64,000 nucleotides of DNA. It comes from Streptomyces sp. MJM8645 (GTDB lineage Bacteria; Actinomycetota; Actinomycetes; Streptomycetales; Streptomycetaceae). The stretch is from positions 6,622,501 through 6,686,500 of the forward strand of contig NZ_LJJF01000001.1 in assembly GCF_001625365.1 (NCBI RefSeq), given 5' to 3'. Under the pieces are notes generated by a model. That model saw nothing but the letters and a program-made list of their open reading frames with translations. It ran no database searches and had not been told where the DNA came from. Below are positions 16,880 to 25,576 of this stretch, piece by piece. Position 1 is the stretch's first letter. Every line of letters begins with the position of its first letter. A program made the position numbers and the translations under genes.

Positions 16880-18304
16880 TTACGGTTGCAGGTCCGCGGC
16901 CGCCGCCTTGACCTCGGCGAGCAGGAGCTCCAGGTCGGCCTCGGTGGTGGCGGCGTTGAGCAGGCAGGCCCGGAGCATCTCGCGGTCGCCGAGACGGGCT
17001 CCGGTGACGAAGACCCGGCCGCGCCGCTGGACGGCGGCGGGGAGTTCGCGGTTGAGGGCGTCGACGGCGGCCTCGTCGCGCCCGGGGGTGCGGTGGCGGA
17101 AGGCGACGATGGAGGTCTGCACCTCGGCCAGCAGCTCCAACTCCCTGTCGGCCTCGATCAGTTCGCCGAGGCGGCGGGCGAGGGCGGTGCAGCGGGCGAT
17201 GTCCCGGGCGATGCCGTCGCGGCCCTTGTGGGCGATGGTGGCCCAGACCTTGAGCGCGCGGAACGGGCGGGTCTGCTCGGTGCCGTACTCGGAGAACCAG
17301 CCGAGTGCGCCGGCCGCCTCGTCGCGCAGGTAGGAGGGGACGAGGCTGAAGGTGGCGCGCAGTTCCTCGGTGTCGCGCACCAGCGCGCAGCCGCAGTCGA
17401 CGGGCACGCCCAGCCACTTGTGCGGGTCGAGGGCGAGGGAGTCGGCGCGCTCCAGGCCGGCGTAGCGGTGGGCGATGGCCGGGTCGAGCCTGCCGAAGGC
17501 CCCGTACGCGCCGTCGACGTGCAGCCACAGGCGCTGTTCGGCGCAGAGGTCGGCGATCGGGCCGAAGTCGTCGACGGCGCCGGTGCCGACGGTGCCGGCC
17601 GAGGCGACGACCAGGAAGGGCAGCAGTCCGGCGGCCCGGTCGCGTTCGACGGCGGCCCGCAGTTCGGCGGGGTCGAGGCGGCCGTCCGGCCCGGTGGCGA
17701 CGGTGCGCAGGTGCCGGCTGCCGAGGCCGAGGAGTTCGGCGGCCTTGCGGACGCAGGAGTGGGTCTCGCCGGTGACGTAGCCGACCAGTGGCGGCAGGCC
17801 GGCCAGGCCGTCCTCGCGGACGTCCCAGCCGGCCCGGCGGGCGGCGCGGTTGCGGGCGGCGGCCAGGCACACGATGGTCGCCATCGAGGTGCCGGAGGTG
17901 AGCAGGCCGCCGCCGGCCGGGTGCGGGAAGCCGACGAGTTCGGCGATCCAGCGGACCACGGCGCGTTCCAGGTGGACGTCGGCGTGGTCGCCGCCGGCCG
18001 AGCTGGGGTTCATGGCGGAGGCGGCGAGGGTGGCGAGGACTCCGGCGGGGGCGGGGGCGGAGTTGACCCAGCCGAAGAAGCGGGGGTGGCCGTTGCCCAT
18101 CGGGTGGGGGAGGACGTCCTGCCCGATGGCGGTGAGGAGGTCGGCGAGCGGGCGGCCGTCGGCGGGCAGCGGGGCGTCGAGCAGGGCCCGGCGGGCGGTG
18201 TCGTCCATCGGCTGCCAGACCGGGCGCCCGGGCAGTTCGGCGAGGTAGTCGGAGACGAGGTCGGCGGCGGTGTGCGCGGCGGCGCGGAAGTCCTCGGTGG
18301 TCAT
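16880..18304 (-). CDS. PLP-dependent group II amino-acid decarboxylase
   Basis: A 474-residue enzyme of the aromatic-L-amino-acid/tyrosine/tryptophan decarboxylase family. The PLP lysine is in LALDPHKWLGVP. The cofactor-binding Asp-Ala pair is in WLHVDGAYGAFG, and TSGTSMATIVCL is the phosphate-binding region. The N-terminal VWQPMDD and HPRFFGWVNS blocks are typical. It would convert an aromatic amino acid to the amine and CO2; which one cannot be told from the sequence. It stands alone, without an obvious pathway partner. Confidence 0.87.
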   Translation of the reverse strand: MTTEDFRAAAHTAADLVSDYLAELPGRPVWQPMDDTARRALLDAPLPADGRPLADLLTAIGQDVLPHPMGNGHPRFFGWVNSAPAPAGVLATLAASAMNPSSAGGDHADVHLERAVVRWIAELVGFPHPAGGGLLTSGTSMATIVCLAAARNRAARRAGWDVREDGLAGLPPLVGYVTGETHSCVRKAAELLGLGSRHLRTVATGPDGRLDPAELRAAVERDRAAGLLPFLVVASAGTVGTGAVDDFGPIADLCAEQRLWLHVDGAYGAFGRLDPAIAHRYAGLERADSLALDPHKWLGVPVDCGCALVRDTEELRATFSLVPSYLRDEAAGALGWFSEYGTEQTRPFRALKVWATIAHKGRDGIARDIARCTALARRLGELIEADRELELLAEVQTSIVAFRHRTPGRDEAAVDALNRELPAAVQRRGRVFVTGARLGDREMLRACLLNAATTEADLELLLAEVKAAAADLQP

Positions 18305-18396
18305 GATGGCGGCTCTCCAGGGGCGGGGGAGGCGCGGCGTCCTCGGCGCACCCTGATCGTTCGGTCCGGTGGACCGGTCGGCCGATCCTACGGAAG

Positions 18397-18422
18397 GGGC
18401 CCGCGCCGTGCGGCGCGGGCCC
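18397..18422. terminator. Hairpin downstream of the cysteine-repeat protein region
   Basis: A perfect 12-bp stem (GGGCCCGCGCCG) with a 2-base loop lies between the secreted Cys-rich protein gene, which ends at 18465, and the decarboxylase gene, both on the minus strand. It probably terminates the upstream (Cys-rich) transcript. Confidence 0.6.
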
Positions 18423-18464
18423 TCCAGGTGAGACGGGGTGGTCGGTCCCGGTGGGACGGCGGGG

Positions 18465-19583
18465 TCAGTCCAGCGAGCCGGACAGGCCGCTGGCGGAGCG
18501 GCAGTAGCCCTGCATCTCCTTGTTGGTGATCTTGGCGCAGAGCCGGCCGGCCGCGCCGTCGTCCGTGTAGTTCACCGTGTAGTAGCTGACCAGGCCCTCG
18601 GCGCAGGCCTTGCGCTGCCAGCCGTCGGCGGCGGTGCCGCACTGCTGGGCGGCCCAGTCCTCGCGGTCGAGGTTGTACTTCATCGTCCGCGAGCCGACGC
18701 CGCGGCTGCAGTCGGTCGCCCCGCCGCTGGCCTTGCCGCTGAGGCACCACTTGAGGGCGTCGGCGTAGACCTCGGGGTGGTTCGGGTAGTCGTGCGAGGA
18801 GAGGTAGAAGGTCGGGGCGTAGAAGAAGCACGCGGACTGGAACAGGGCCGGCTGGTCCTTGCACGGGTACAGCGGGTCCTGGGCGAGCTTGTCGGCGGGC
18901 AGGTTCGCCTTGGCCTTCTCGTCCTCCTCGTCCGGGCCGAAGAGCTGCATGAACAGCCCTTCGGAACAGCGGATCTTGTTCTGGTCGGTGGGGAACTTGT
19001 TGCACAGCTCGCGCGCCTTGGGGACGTCCTGCTTGGCGACGAACATGGTGCCGTGGCCGACGCCGTGGATGCACGGGCCGGTGTTCTTGGGCGCGCAGAG
19101 CTTGAGCAGGTCCACCTCGGGCTGGGCGGAGGCGTTGAGCATCTCCTCGACCGCGCCGTGCAGGTAGCCGGCCGCGCAGGTCTCGTGCGGGAAGGAGATG
19201 ACCTTCTGGAAGTCGGCGTTGAAGCGCTTGACCGCCGAGTGGCCGAGCTCGTGCGCGATCGGGTGGCAGAAGCGCACGGTGTACGGCTTCTCCTTGGTGA
19301 TCTTGTCGAGGTCGGCGAGCGCGACGCCGGGGTCGGTGGCGTCCATCTCGGCCATCAGCTTGTTGCGCAGCGTCGAGCGGGTCCACACCGCCGGGTCGCC
19401 GGTCGGGGTGGCGCTCGCGGCCGCCGGCGCGACACCGGGTGCGGCGGCGCCGGTGCCCGCGGTGGCGGCCGGGGCCGTCGCCGCGACGCCGGGCGCGGGC
19501 GACCAGTCGGTGACGGCCACCGACCCGAGGCCCAGGACGCCCAGGAGCAGGGCGGTGAGAATCGCGAATACCCGCGGTTGCAT
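18465..19583 (-). CDS. Secreted protein with HELGH motif and tandem cysteine-pair repeats, unknown function
   Basis: A 372-residue secreted protein. The ATG at 19583 starts a signal peptide (VFAILTALLLGVLGLGSVAV), followed by an Ala/Thr/Pro-rich spacer and a domain of about 290 residues. The first block contains CHPIAHELGHSAV, which holds an HExxH-like pattern, then CAAGYLHGAVEE and CIHGVGHGTM. After this, pairs of cysteines recur about every 40 residues with C-(10 to 12)-C-xxG spacing: ELCNK...IRCSEG, YPCKD...SACFFY, KWCLS...TDCSRG, QQCGT...KACAEG, RLCAK...GYCRS. I recognise no named family. The pattern suggests a disulfide-stapled helical repeat with a possible metal site. Confidence 0.8.
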   Translation of the reverse strand: MQPRVFAILTALLLGVLGLGSVAVTDWSPAPGVAATAPAATAGTGAAAPGVAPAAASATPTGDPAVWTRSTLRNKLMAEMDATDPGVALADLDKITKEKPYTVRFCHPIAHELGHSAVKRFNADFQKVISFPHETCAAGYLHGAVEEMLNASAQPEVDLLKLCAPKNTGPCIHGVGHGTMFVAKQDVPKARELCNKFPTDQNKIRCSEGLFMQLFGPDEEDEKAKANLPADKLAQDPLYPCKDQPALFQSACFFYAPTFYLSSHDYPNHPEVYADALKWCLSGKASGGATDCSRGVGSRTMKYNLDREDWAAQQCGTAADGWQRKACAEGLVSYYTVNYTDDGAAGRLCAKITNKEMQGYCRSASGLSGSLD

Positions 19584-19821
19584 GAGGTGATCCCCCGGCG
19601 GATCGAGGTGGACGGTTCGCTCCCATCCTGACGGCACGCCGGCAGGAGTCCGCGTTTTCGCCCGCCATTCGGGAGGTGTCGGCGACGCTACCGCACCGTC
19701 CGACGCCTGGGCGCGGCGGGTTGGTTCCGGATGATCACCCGGGATCCGTCACCCGGATCAATCACCCGAACGGCGCAGCGGCCTGCCGTCGCAGCCGCCG
19801 CGCCGCCCGGGGTGGCGGCCG

Positions 19822-21672
19822 TCAGATGTCCAGCGTCACCTGGTAGTCCGTCAGCCAGGTGTGCAGTTCGAGCGCGAGGTCGACGGCCAGCCGGACGGAC
19901 TGCGGGTCGGTGTCCGGGTCGAGCGCGTCGGCGAGGCGCCGCCGGTCGAGCAGGGCGAGCGCCGGGGACTTCTGCTCGGCGGTGAGCCGGGCGAGCTCGG
20001 CCCGCAGCAGCGCCGGGTAGTGCGGGTCCTCGGTGACCGGGTACGGGCTCTTCACCCGGTCGGCGACGGCGTCCGGCAGCACGTCCCGGACGGCGGCGCG
20101 CAGCAGGCTCTTCTCCCGGCCGTCGAAGTGCTTCATCGCCCACGGCGTGTTGAAGACGTACTGGACCAGCCGGTGGTCGCAGAACGGCACCCGCACCTCC
20201 AGGCCGTTGGCCATGCTCATCCGGTCCTTGCGGTCGAGCAGGATGCAGACGAAGCGGGTCAGGTGGAGGTACGAGATCTCGCGCATCCGCCGTTCCAGCG
20301 GATCGGCGTCCGGCAGGTGCGGGACTTCGGCGAGTGCCTCGCGGTAGCGGGCCTTCCGGTAGCCGACCAGGTCGAGTTCGGCGAGCAGGCCGGCGTCGAG
20401 CAGGTGTTCGCGCGGGCCGGCGCCCTGGCCGCCGAGGCCGGTCAGCGAGACCGCCCAGGGGAAGTCGTCGGCGGCGACGGCCTTCGGGTCGTGGAACCAG
20501 CGGTAGCCGCCGAACAGCTCGTCCGCGGACTCGCCCGACAGGGCGACGGTGGACTGGCGGCGCACGCCCTGGAAGAGCAGCAGCAGCGAGATGTCCATGT
20601 CGCCGAAGCCGCCGGGCAGGTCGCGGGCGCGCAGGACGGCGTCCCGCTGGGCGAGGTCGGTGAGCGCGGCGGCGTCCAGCTCGATCACGTTGTGGTCGGC
20701 GCCGACGTGCTCGGCCAGCATCCGGGCGTACGGGCCGTCCAGGGTCGGCCGGACCTCGCTGGCGTGGAAGTTCTCGCTCTGGCCGGCGAAGTCGACGGCG
20801 AAGGAGCGCACCGGGCCGGCGCCCTCGGCCCGCAGGACCCGGGCGGCGAGGGCGGTGACGGCGCTGGAGTCCAGGCCGCCGGAGAGCAGCGAGCAGAGCG
20901 GGACGTCCGAATCGAGCTGGCGGTGGACGATGTCGTCCAGCAGGGCCCGGACGGTGGCGACGGTGGCCTCCAGGGTGTCGGTGTGCTCGCGCGCCTCCAG
21001 CGCCCAGTAGCGGCGCACCGACACGCCCTCGCGGCGGACCCGGACGACGTGCCCGGGCCGGACCTCGACGATGCCCCGGTAGGGGGTGATGCCCGGGGTG
21101 CGGGTGAAGGCGAGCAGTTCGCGCAGCCCGTCCAGGTCGACCACCGGGTGGACCGAGGGGTGGGCCAGGATGGCCTTCACCTCGGAGCCGAAGACCACGC
21201 CGTCGGGGGTCGGGTGGTAGTGCAGCGGCTTGACGCCCATCCGGTCGCGGACCAGCAGCAGTTCCTCGCTGCGGGCGTCCCAGATCGCGAAGGCGAACAT
21301 CCCGTTGAGGCGTTCGGCCAGGCCCTCGCCCCACTCCAGGTAGGCGTGCAGCACGACCTCGGTGTCGCTGCGGGTGCGGAAGCGGTGTCCGGCCGCCTTC
21401 AGTTCGGCGCGCAGCTCGCGGTGGTTGTAGACCTCGCCGCTGTAGGTGAGCGCGGCCAGCAGCCGGCCGTCGTGCTCGACGGTCATCGGCTGGACGCCGC
21501 CCTCCAGGTCGATCACCGCGAGGCGGCGGTGGCCGAGGCCGGCATGTCGCTCCAGGTGGACGCCGCCGGCGTCCGGGCCGCGGCAGATCTGGGTGGCCGT
21601 CATGGCGTCGAGGACGGCCCGTTCGGCGGTGAGGTCACGGTTGAAGGCGACCCATCCGGTGATCCCGCACAT
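19822..21672 (-). CDS. asnB: Asparagine synthetase (glutamine-hydrolysing)
   Basis: A 616-residue AsnB-type enzyme. An N-terminal Ntn glutaminase domain has the nucleophile Cys2 (MCGITGWV), the RGPD loop and the TYSGEVYNH motif. The C-terminal synthetase has the PP-loop SLLSGGLDSSAV. It makes asparagine from aspartate, glutamine and ATP. The ATG at 21672 follows GGAGG. The upstream region contains two palindromes, so it is probably regulated. It stands divergent from the small gene at 21879 and near glmS, another Ntn amidotransferase; both draw on glutamine. It is far from the lanthipeptide genes and probably housekeeping. Confidence 0.93.
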   Translation of the reverse strand: MCGITGWVAFNRDLTAERAVLDAMTATQICRGPDAGGVHLERHAGLGHRRLAVIDLEGGVQPMTVEHDGRLLAALTYSGEVYNHRELRAELKAAGHRFRTRSDTEVVLHAYLEWGEGLAERLNGMFAFAIWDARSEELLLVRDRMGVKPLHYHPTPDGVVFGSEVKAILAHPSVHPVVDLDGLRELLAFTRTPGITPYRGIVEVRPGHVVRVRREGVSVRRYWALEAREHTDTLEATVATVRALLDDIVHRQLDSDVPLCSLLSGGLDSSAVTALAARVLRAEGAGPVRSFAVDFAGQSENFHASEVRPTLDGPYARMLAEHVGADHNVIELDAAALTDLAQRDAVLRARDLPGGFGDMDISLLLLFQGVRRQSTVALSGESADELFGGYRWFHDPKAVAADDFPWAVSLTGLGGQGAGPREHLLDAGLLAELDLVGYRKARYREALAEVPHLPDADPLERRMREISYLHLTRFVCILLDRKDRMSMANGLEVRVPFCDHRLVQYVFNTPWAMKHFDGREKSLLRAAVRDVLPDAVADRVKSPYPVTEDPHYPALLRAELARLTAEQKSPALALLDRRRLADALDPDTDPQSVRLAVDLALELHTWLTDYQVTLDI

Positions 21673-21690
21673 CAGCAAGCCTCCGGTTCT

Positions 21691-21707
21691 TCCGCTACGT
21701 ATGCGGA
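21691..21707. promoter_or_regulatory. Palindrome in the asnB leader
   Basis: TCCGCTACGTATGCGGA, an inverted repeat with a TACGTA core, about 20 bases upstream of the asnB ATG. It lies in an A/T-rich patch unlike the surrounding sequence. Candidate operator. Confidence 0.4.
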
Positions 21708-21818
21708 AAATGACGCTACGTGTCGGAGGGGTGTGGCTACAAGGGCGCGTCGGGAAGGGGTCGGGAGGGGCTTGGGATGACCATGTGACTGGTTGTTTGA
21801 GCTGAAAGTCGTAAAGTC

Positions 21819-21834
21819 TGCCCGAATTCGGGCA
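21819..21834. promoter_or_regulatory. Perfect 16-bp palindrome between asnB and the small gene
   Basis: TGCCCGAATTCGGGCA is a perfect 16-bp palindrome in the divergent promoter region. It lies just upstream of the predicted -35 of the rightward gene and about 150 bases from the asnB start. A good candidate for a regulator controlling asnB and/or the rightward gene. Confidence 0.5.
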
Positions 21835-21840
21835 AGATTC

Positions 21841-21870
21841 TTGGACCCGGCGGGCGGCGCGGCCTAGGCT
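21841..21870 (+). promoter_or_regulatory. Promoter of the small conserved gene (predicted leaderless)
   Basis: A housekeeping-type promoter: -35 TTGGAC (21841-21846), an 18-base spacer and -10 TAGGCT (21865-21870). The expected transcription start falls on or within two bases of the GTG at 21879. This predicts a leaderless mRNA and agrees with the absence of a ribosome binding site. Confidence 0.55.
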
Positions 21871-21878
21871 CCTCACTC

Positions 21879-22154
21879 GTGCCGAGCTCACCCCACCCTC
21901 ACGACGACCTCCTCGCCCACCTCACCCGGACCAGCCCGCTCGGGCCCCGGGAGGCGGCGCGGGTCGTGGCGGAGGTGCTGGCGTACTTCTCCGAGAGCAC
22001 CGAGGAGTACGTCCGCCGCCGCCACGGCGAGCTCCAGGCACGCGGACTGACCAACGAACGGATCTTCACCCGGCTCGCCGAGGAACTCCCCGCCCGCCGG
22101 GTCGCGGCACCCGAGCTCTCGGCCCGCCAGCTGCGCCGGATCGTCTACGGCTGA
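21879..22154 (+). CDS. Small conserved hypothetical protein
   Basis: A 91-residue soluble, helical protein. The C-terminal half (EEYVRRRHGELQARGLTNERIFTRLAEEL, then APELSARQLRRIVYG) is the sort of dense charged pattern seen in conserved actinobacterial small proteins. I recall similar proteins but no function. The GTG start coincides with the expected transcription start. It ends about 120 bases before glmS and could be transcribed with it. Confidence 0.65.
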   Translation: MPSSPHPHDDLLAHLTRTSPLGPREAARVVAEVLAYFSESTEEYVRRRHGELQARGLTNERIFTRLAEELPARRVAAPELSARQLRRIVYG

Positions 22155-22195
22155 GCGCTGCCGGGGCGGGGCACTGGTGGATTCACGGCGCTGGC

Positions 22196-22258
22196 GCATT
22201 CACGGCACTTACGGCACTTGCAGCATTTACGGCATTCACGGCATTCACGGCATTCACG
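22196..22258 (+). repeat. Seven 9-bp tandem repeats in the glmS leader
   Basis: Seven copies of GCATTCACG (three perfect, the others with one to three changes) in tandem end 15 bases before the glmS ATG. The array leaves the ribosome binding site (GAGGAGA) intact. Slippage in the array could alter leader length. Confidence 0.7.
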
Positions 22259-22273
22259 AAGAGGAGACCACGC

Positions 22274-24100
22274 ATGTGCGGAATCGTGGCCTACATCGGC
22301 CCCAAGGACGCGACCCCCTTCCTGCTGGAGGGCCTGGCCCGGCTGGAGTACCGCGGCTACGACTCGGCCGGCGTGGCCGTCACCGGCCGCACCGGCGGGC
22401 TCAAGGTCCGCAAGGTCAAGGGCCGGGTCGCCGATCTGGCCGCCGCCGTCCCGGCCCGGTTCAAGGGCGGCACCGGCATCGGCCACACCCGCTGGGCGAC
22501 CCACGGCGTGCCCAGTGACGCCAACGCCCACCCGCACCTGGACGGCGCCGAGCGGATCGCCGTCGTCCACAACGGCATCATCGAGAACGCCGACGAACTG
22601 CGCGCCAAGCTCACCGCCGACGGCGTCGTGTTCCGCTCCGAGACCGACAGCGAGGTGCTCTCCCACCTGATCGCCGCGCACGTCGGCGAGGGCGTCGAGC
22701 TGGAGGACGCGGTGCGCGCCGCCCTCGGCCGGGTGGTCGGCACCTACGGCATCGCGGTGCTCGACGCCGAGCAGCCGGACCGGATCGTGGCCGCCCGCAA
22801 CGGCAGCCCGATAGTGCTCGGCCTCGGTGAGAAGGAGATGTTCGTCGCCTCCGACGTGTCCGCCCTCGTCCGCTACACCCGCCAGGTCGTCCACCTGGAG
22901 GACGGCGAGCTGGCCACCGTCCGCGCCGACGGCTTCCGCACCTTCACCACCGACGCCCGCACCACCCACCACCAGCCGTCCACCGTGGACTGGGAGATCG
23001 ACTCCTACGACACCGGCGGCTACGAGCACTTCCTGCTCAAGGAGATCCACGAGCAGCCCGGCTCGGTCGAGCGCACGCTCAGCGGCCGGCTCGACGAGCG
23101 CTTCTCCACCGCGCACCTCGGCGGCCTCAACCTGGACGCCCGGGAGCTGCGCGAGATCCGCCGGGTGAAGATCCTCGGCTGCGGATCCGCCTATTACGCC
23201 GGCGAGATGGGCGCCCAGCTGATCGAGGAGCTCTCCCGCATCCCCGCGCACAGCGAGCCCGCCTCCGAGTTCCGCTACCGCAACCCGGTGATCGAGGCGG
23301 ACACGCTCTACATCGCGGTCAGCCAGTCCGGCGAGACCTACGACACGCTGGCCGCCGTCCAGGAGATCAAGCGCAAGGGCGGCCGGGTGCTCGGCGTCGT
23401 CAACACCGTGGGCAGCGCCATCGCCCGCGAGTGCGACGGCGGCATCTACCTGCACGCCGGTCCGGAGATCTCGGTCGCCTCCACCAAGGCCTTCACCTCC
23501 ACCGTGGTCGCCTTCGCGCTGCTCGCCCTGCACTTCGGCCGCATCCACGACCTCTCGCCCGCCGACGGCCGCCGGATCGTCGCGGCCCTGAAGGCGCTGC
23601 CGGACCAGATCCGCGAGGTGCTCGCGCAGACCGAGGCCATCGCCGAACTCGCCGCCGAGTACGCCGGATCGGCGGGCATGATGTTCATCGGCCGGGTCCG
23701 CGGCTACCCGGTGGCCCGGGAGGGCGCGCAGAAGCTCAAGGAGATCTCCTACGTGCACGCCGAGGCCTACCCGGCGAGCGAGCTGAAGCACGGCCCGCTG
23801 GCGCTGATCAGCCCCGAACTGCCCACCGTCGCACTCGTCCCGGACGACGAACTGCTCGACAAGAACCTCACCACCCTCGGTGAGATCAAGGCCCGCTCCG
23901 GCCGCGTGATCGCCATCGCGCACCGCCGCCCCGAGGACAAGCTCGCCGACCACTGCGTCCTCGTCCCCAAGAGCGAGCCCGAGCTCGACCCGCTGCTGCT
24001 CAACATTCCGCTCCAACTCCTCGCCTACCACGCCTCCGTGGCCCTCGGTCGCGACGTCGACAAGCCGCGCAACCTGGCGAAGAGCGTGACGGTGGAGTAG
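22274..24100 (+). CDS. glmS: Glutamine-fructose-6-phosphate aminotransferase (isomerising)
   Basis: A 608-residue GlmS. The Ntn glutaminase domain starts with Cys2 (MCGIVAYIG) and has YRGYDSAG, HTRWATHG and HNGIIEN. Two SIS sugar-isomerase domains follow, with CGSAYYAG, SQSGETYDTL, the SVASTKAFTS loop and the C-terminal DKPRNLAKSVTVE signature. It makes glucosamine 6-phosphate, the entry to UDP-GlcNAc and peptidoglycan. The ATG follows GAGGAGACC. Streptomycetes often carry more than one glmS; whether this is the main copy cannot be told. The downstream gene (lanC) converges. Confidence 0.96.
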   Translation: MCGIVAYIGPKDATPFLLEGLARLEYRGYDSAGVAVTGRTGGLKVRKVKGRVADLAAAVPARFKGGTGIGHTRWATHGVPSDANAHPHLDGAERIAVVHNGIIENADELRAKLTADGVVFRSETDSEVLSHLIAAHVGEGVELEDAVRAALGRVVGTYGIAVLDAEQPDRIVAARNGSPIVLGLGEKEMFVASDVSALVRYTRQVVHLEDGELATVRADGFRTFTTDARTTHHQPSTVDWEIDSYDTGGYEHFLLKEIHEQPGSVERTLSGRLDERFSTAHLGGLNLDARELREIRRVKILGCGSAYYAGEMGAQLIEELSRIPAHSEPASEFRYRNPVIEADTLYIAVSQSGETYDTLAAVQEIKRKGGRVLGVVNTVGSAIARECDGGIYLHAGPEISVASTKAFTSTVVAFALLALHFGRIHDLSPADGRRIVAALKALPDQIREVLAQTEAIAELAAEYAGSAGMMFIGRVRGYPVAREGAQKLKEISYVHAEAYPASELKHGPLALISPELPTVALVPDDELLDKNLTTLGEIKARSGRVIAIAHRRPEDKLADHCVLVPKSEPELDPLLLNIPLQLLAYHASVALGRDVDKPRNLAKSVTVE

Positions 24101-24190
24101 GGCGCCCCGAAGATGTGACGACCTGGCGGGTGGGACGGCTTTCCTGCTGATCAACAGCTGAGCAGCTCAACAGCTCGGCAGATCAGGAGA

Positions 24191-25576
24191 TCAGGAGATC
24201 AGAAGGAAGGCGTCCCACTCCTCGGCGGCGTCGCCGGTGCCCGCCGAGGATGCCTGCGCGGCGGCTCGGGCATGGGTACGGGCATGGGCGTGCAGGGCGA
24301 GGGCCGCGCCTGCCGTCCCCTCCAGGAGGCCGGGCGGGTCGCCGGCGCCGAGTGCCGTGTCGAGCCGGCCCGCGACGGTGGCGGCGAGCGCGGGCAGGCA
24401 GGCGGTCAGTTCGGCGGAGCCGGAGTCCTCGGCCATCCGCTGGGCGATCCGCAGTAGGCCGCCGGTGCCGTGGCAGAGCCCGGGGCCCTGGAGGTTCCAG
24501 CCGGCAGGGTCGCGCAGCGTGTCGGTCAGCGCCGCGACGGCGGTGGTCCGCCAGTCGGAGCGGCTGCGGGCCGCGCCCGCCAGGAAGAGTGCGCGGGCCG
24601 CACCGGGGGTTCCGTAGCACCAGGCCGCCCGCGTCGGCTGGTCGGCCGGCAGCCGGCCGGCCTCCTCGTCCTCGACGCGCACGGTCATCGGCCAGGAACC
24701 GCCCCTACCGGGCCGACCCCCAGCAGCGTCGGGGCCCGTGGGCGCCGACTCGGTCGGGGCGGGCCTGGCCGGGTCGACCGGGGCGCCCTGATCGACCGGG
24801 TCGAGCGGGCCGGGGATCCGCCGGGCGGCGAGCCAGCTCGCCAGCGCTTCGATCGCCTCGTCCTGTCCGGGCACCTGCACACCGCGCAGCCAGGCCAGTG
24901 CCAGGAGGGCGAGCGGGCCCGGGACTCCGTGTGCCAGGCCCAGGTTGAGGTGCCCCCGGGGGAACCCGGGATCCGCGCCGGGCAGTCCCGGTCCACCGGC
25001 GGTCCACCAGCGCGGCAGCACGCCGCCGGTGGGTTCGGCCAGCGCGACCAGCGCGGTGAGCAGGTCGGCCAGCGCCGGGCCGGCCGGCTCCAGCGCGAGC
25101 AGCAGCCGGCCCAGGCCCGCCGCGCCCGAGACGGTGTCGAAGGTGTGGGCGCGCAGGCCCGTGCCGGCGGCCAGATCGGCGCGCAGGTCGGCGACGCGCC
25201 CGGCCGCGGCCTGCCGGACCCGGGGCGTCAGCCCGTCGAGCAGCGTGCGGTACTCGCCGGGGCGCCGCGCCATGGTGCGGGCGGCGAAGGCGATCGCGGC
25301 GGCGCCGGAGAAGAGTCCGCCGCCCCGCATCGCCCCGGGGGCTTTCACGGCGGCCGCGAGGTGCCCGTGGGCGGCGCGGCGCAGCGCGGCGTCGTCCTCG
25401 CGGTCGGCCAGTACGGCGAGCGCGAGCGCGGCGCCGCTGCGGCCGGCCCCGAGCGCGTGCGCCGCTGCGGGCGGCGCGGACGCCGAGGGCGTTGTGGCGT
25501 CGGCGGCGGGTTCTTCGAGCGCACCGGGCCTGCTGAGCAACTCGGCCACCGCGCGGATCGGATCCGTCGTGTTCAT
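24191..25576 (-). CDS. lanC: Class I lanthipeptide cyclase LanC
   Basis: A 461-residue LanC-type alpha-toroid cyclase. The zinc ligands are Cys320 (AWCYGTPG) and Cys368-His369 (GLCHGTGG). The active-site His216 (LAHGVPG) and Asp147 (TFDTVSGAAG) match the residues needed in NisC. It adds cysteine thiols to the dehydrated Ser/Thr residues of the precursor peptide, forming lanthionine rings. The ATG overlaps the stop of lanB (ATGA), so the two are translationally coupled. Residues about 255-305 are a Pro/Gly-rich insertion. The 3' end runs into short GATCAG direct repeats near 24170-24200. Confidence 0.93.
   Translation of the reverse strand: MNTTDPIRAVAELLSRPGALEEPAADATTPSASAPPAAAHALGAGRSGAALALAVLADREDDAALRRAAHGHLAAAVKAPGAMRGGGLFSGAAAIAFAARTMARRPGEYRTLLDGLTPRVRQAAAGRVADLRADLAAGTGLRAHTFDTVSGAAGLGRLLLALEPAGPALADLLTALVALAEPTGGVLPRWWTAGGPGLPGADPGFPRGHLNLGLAHGVPGPLALLALAWLRGVQVPGQDEAIEALASWLAARRIPGPLDPVDQGAPVDPARPAPTESAPTGPDAAGGRPGRGGSWPMTVRVEDEEAGRLPADQPTRAAWCYGTPGAARALFLAGAARSRSDWRTTAVAALTDTLRDPAGWNLQGPGLCHGTGGLLRIAQRMAEDSGSAELTACLPALAATVAGRLDTALGAGDPPGLLEGTAGAALALHAHARTHARAAAQASSAGTGDAAEEWDAFLLIS

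Noticed and set aside
22155..22273. glmS ribozyme upstream of glmS
   Set aside because: The 120-base gap is filled by 9-bp tandem repeats; no ribozyme-like core was recognised, and this ribozyme is typical of Firmicutes.
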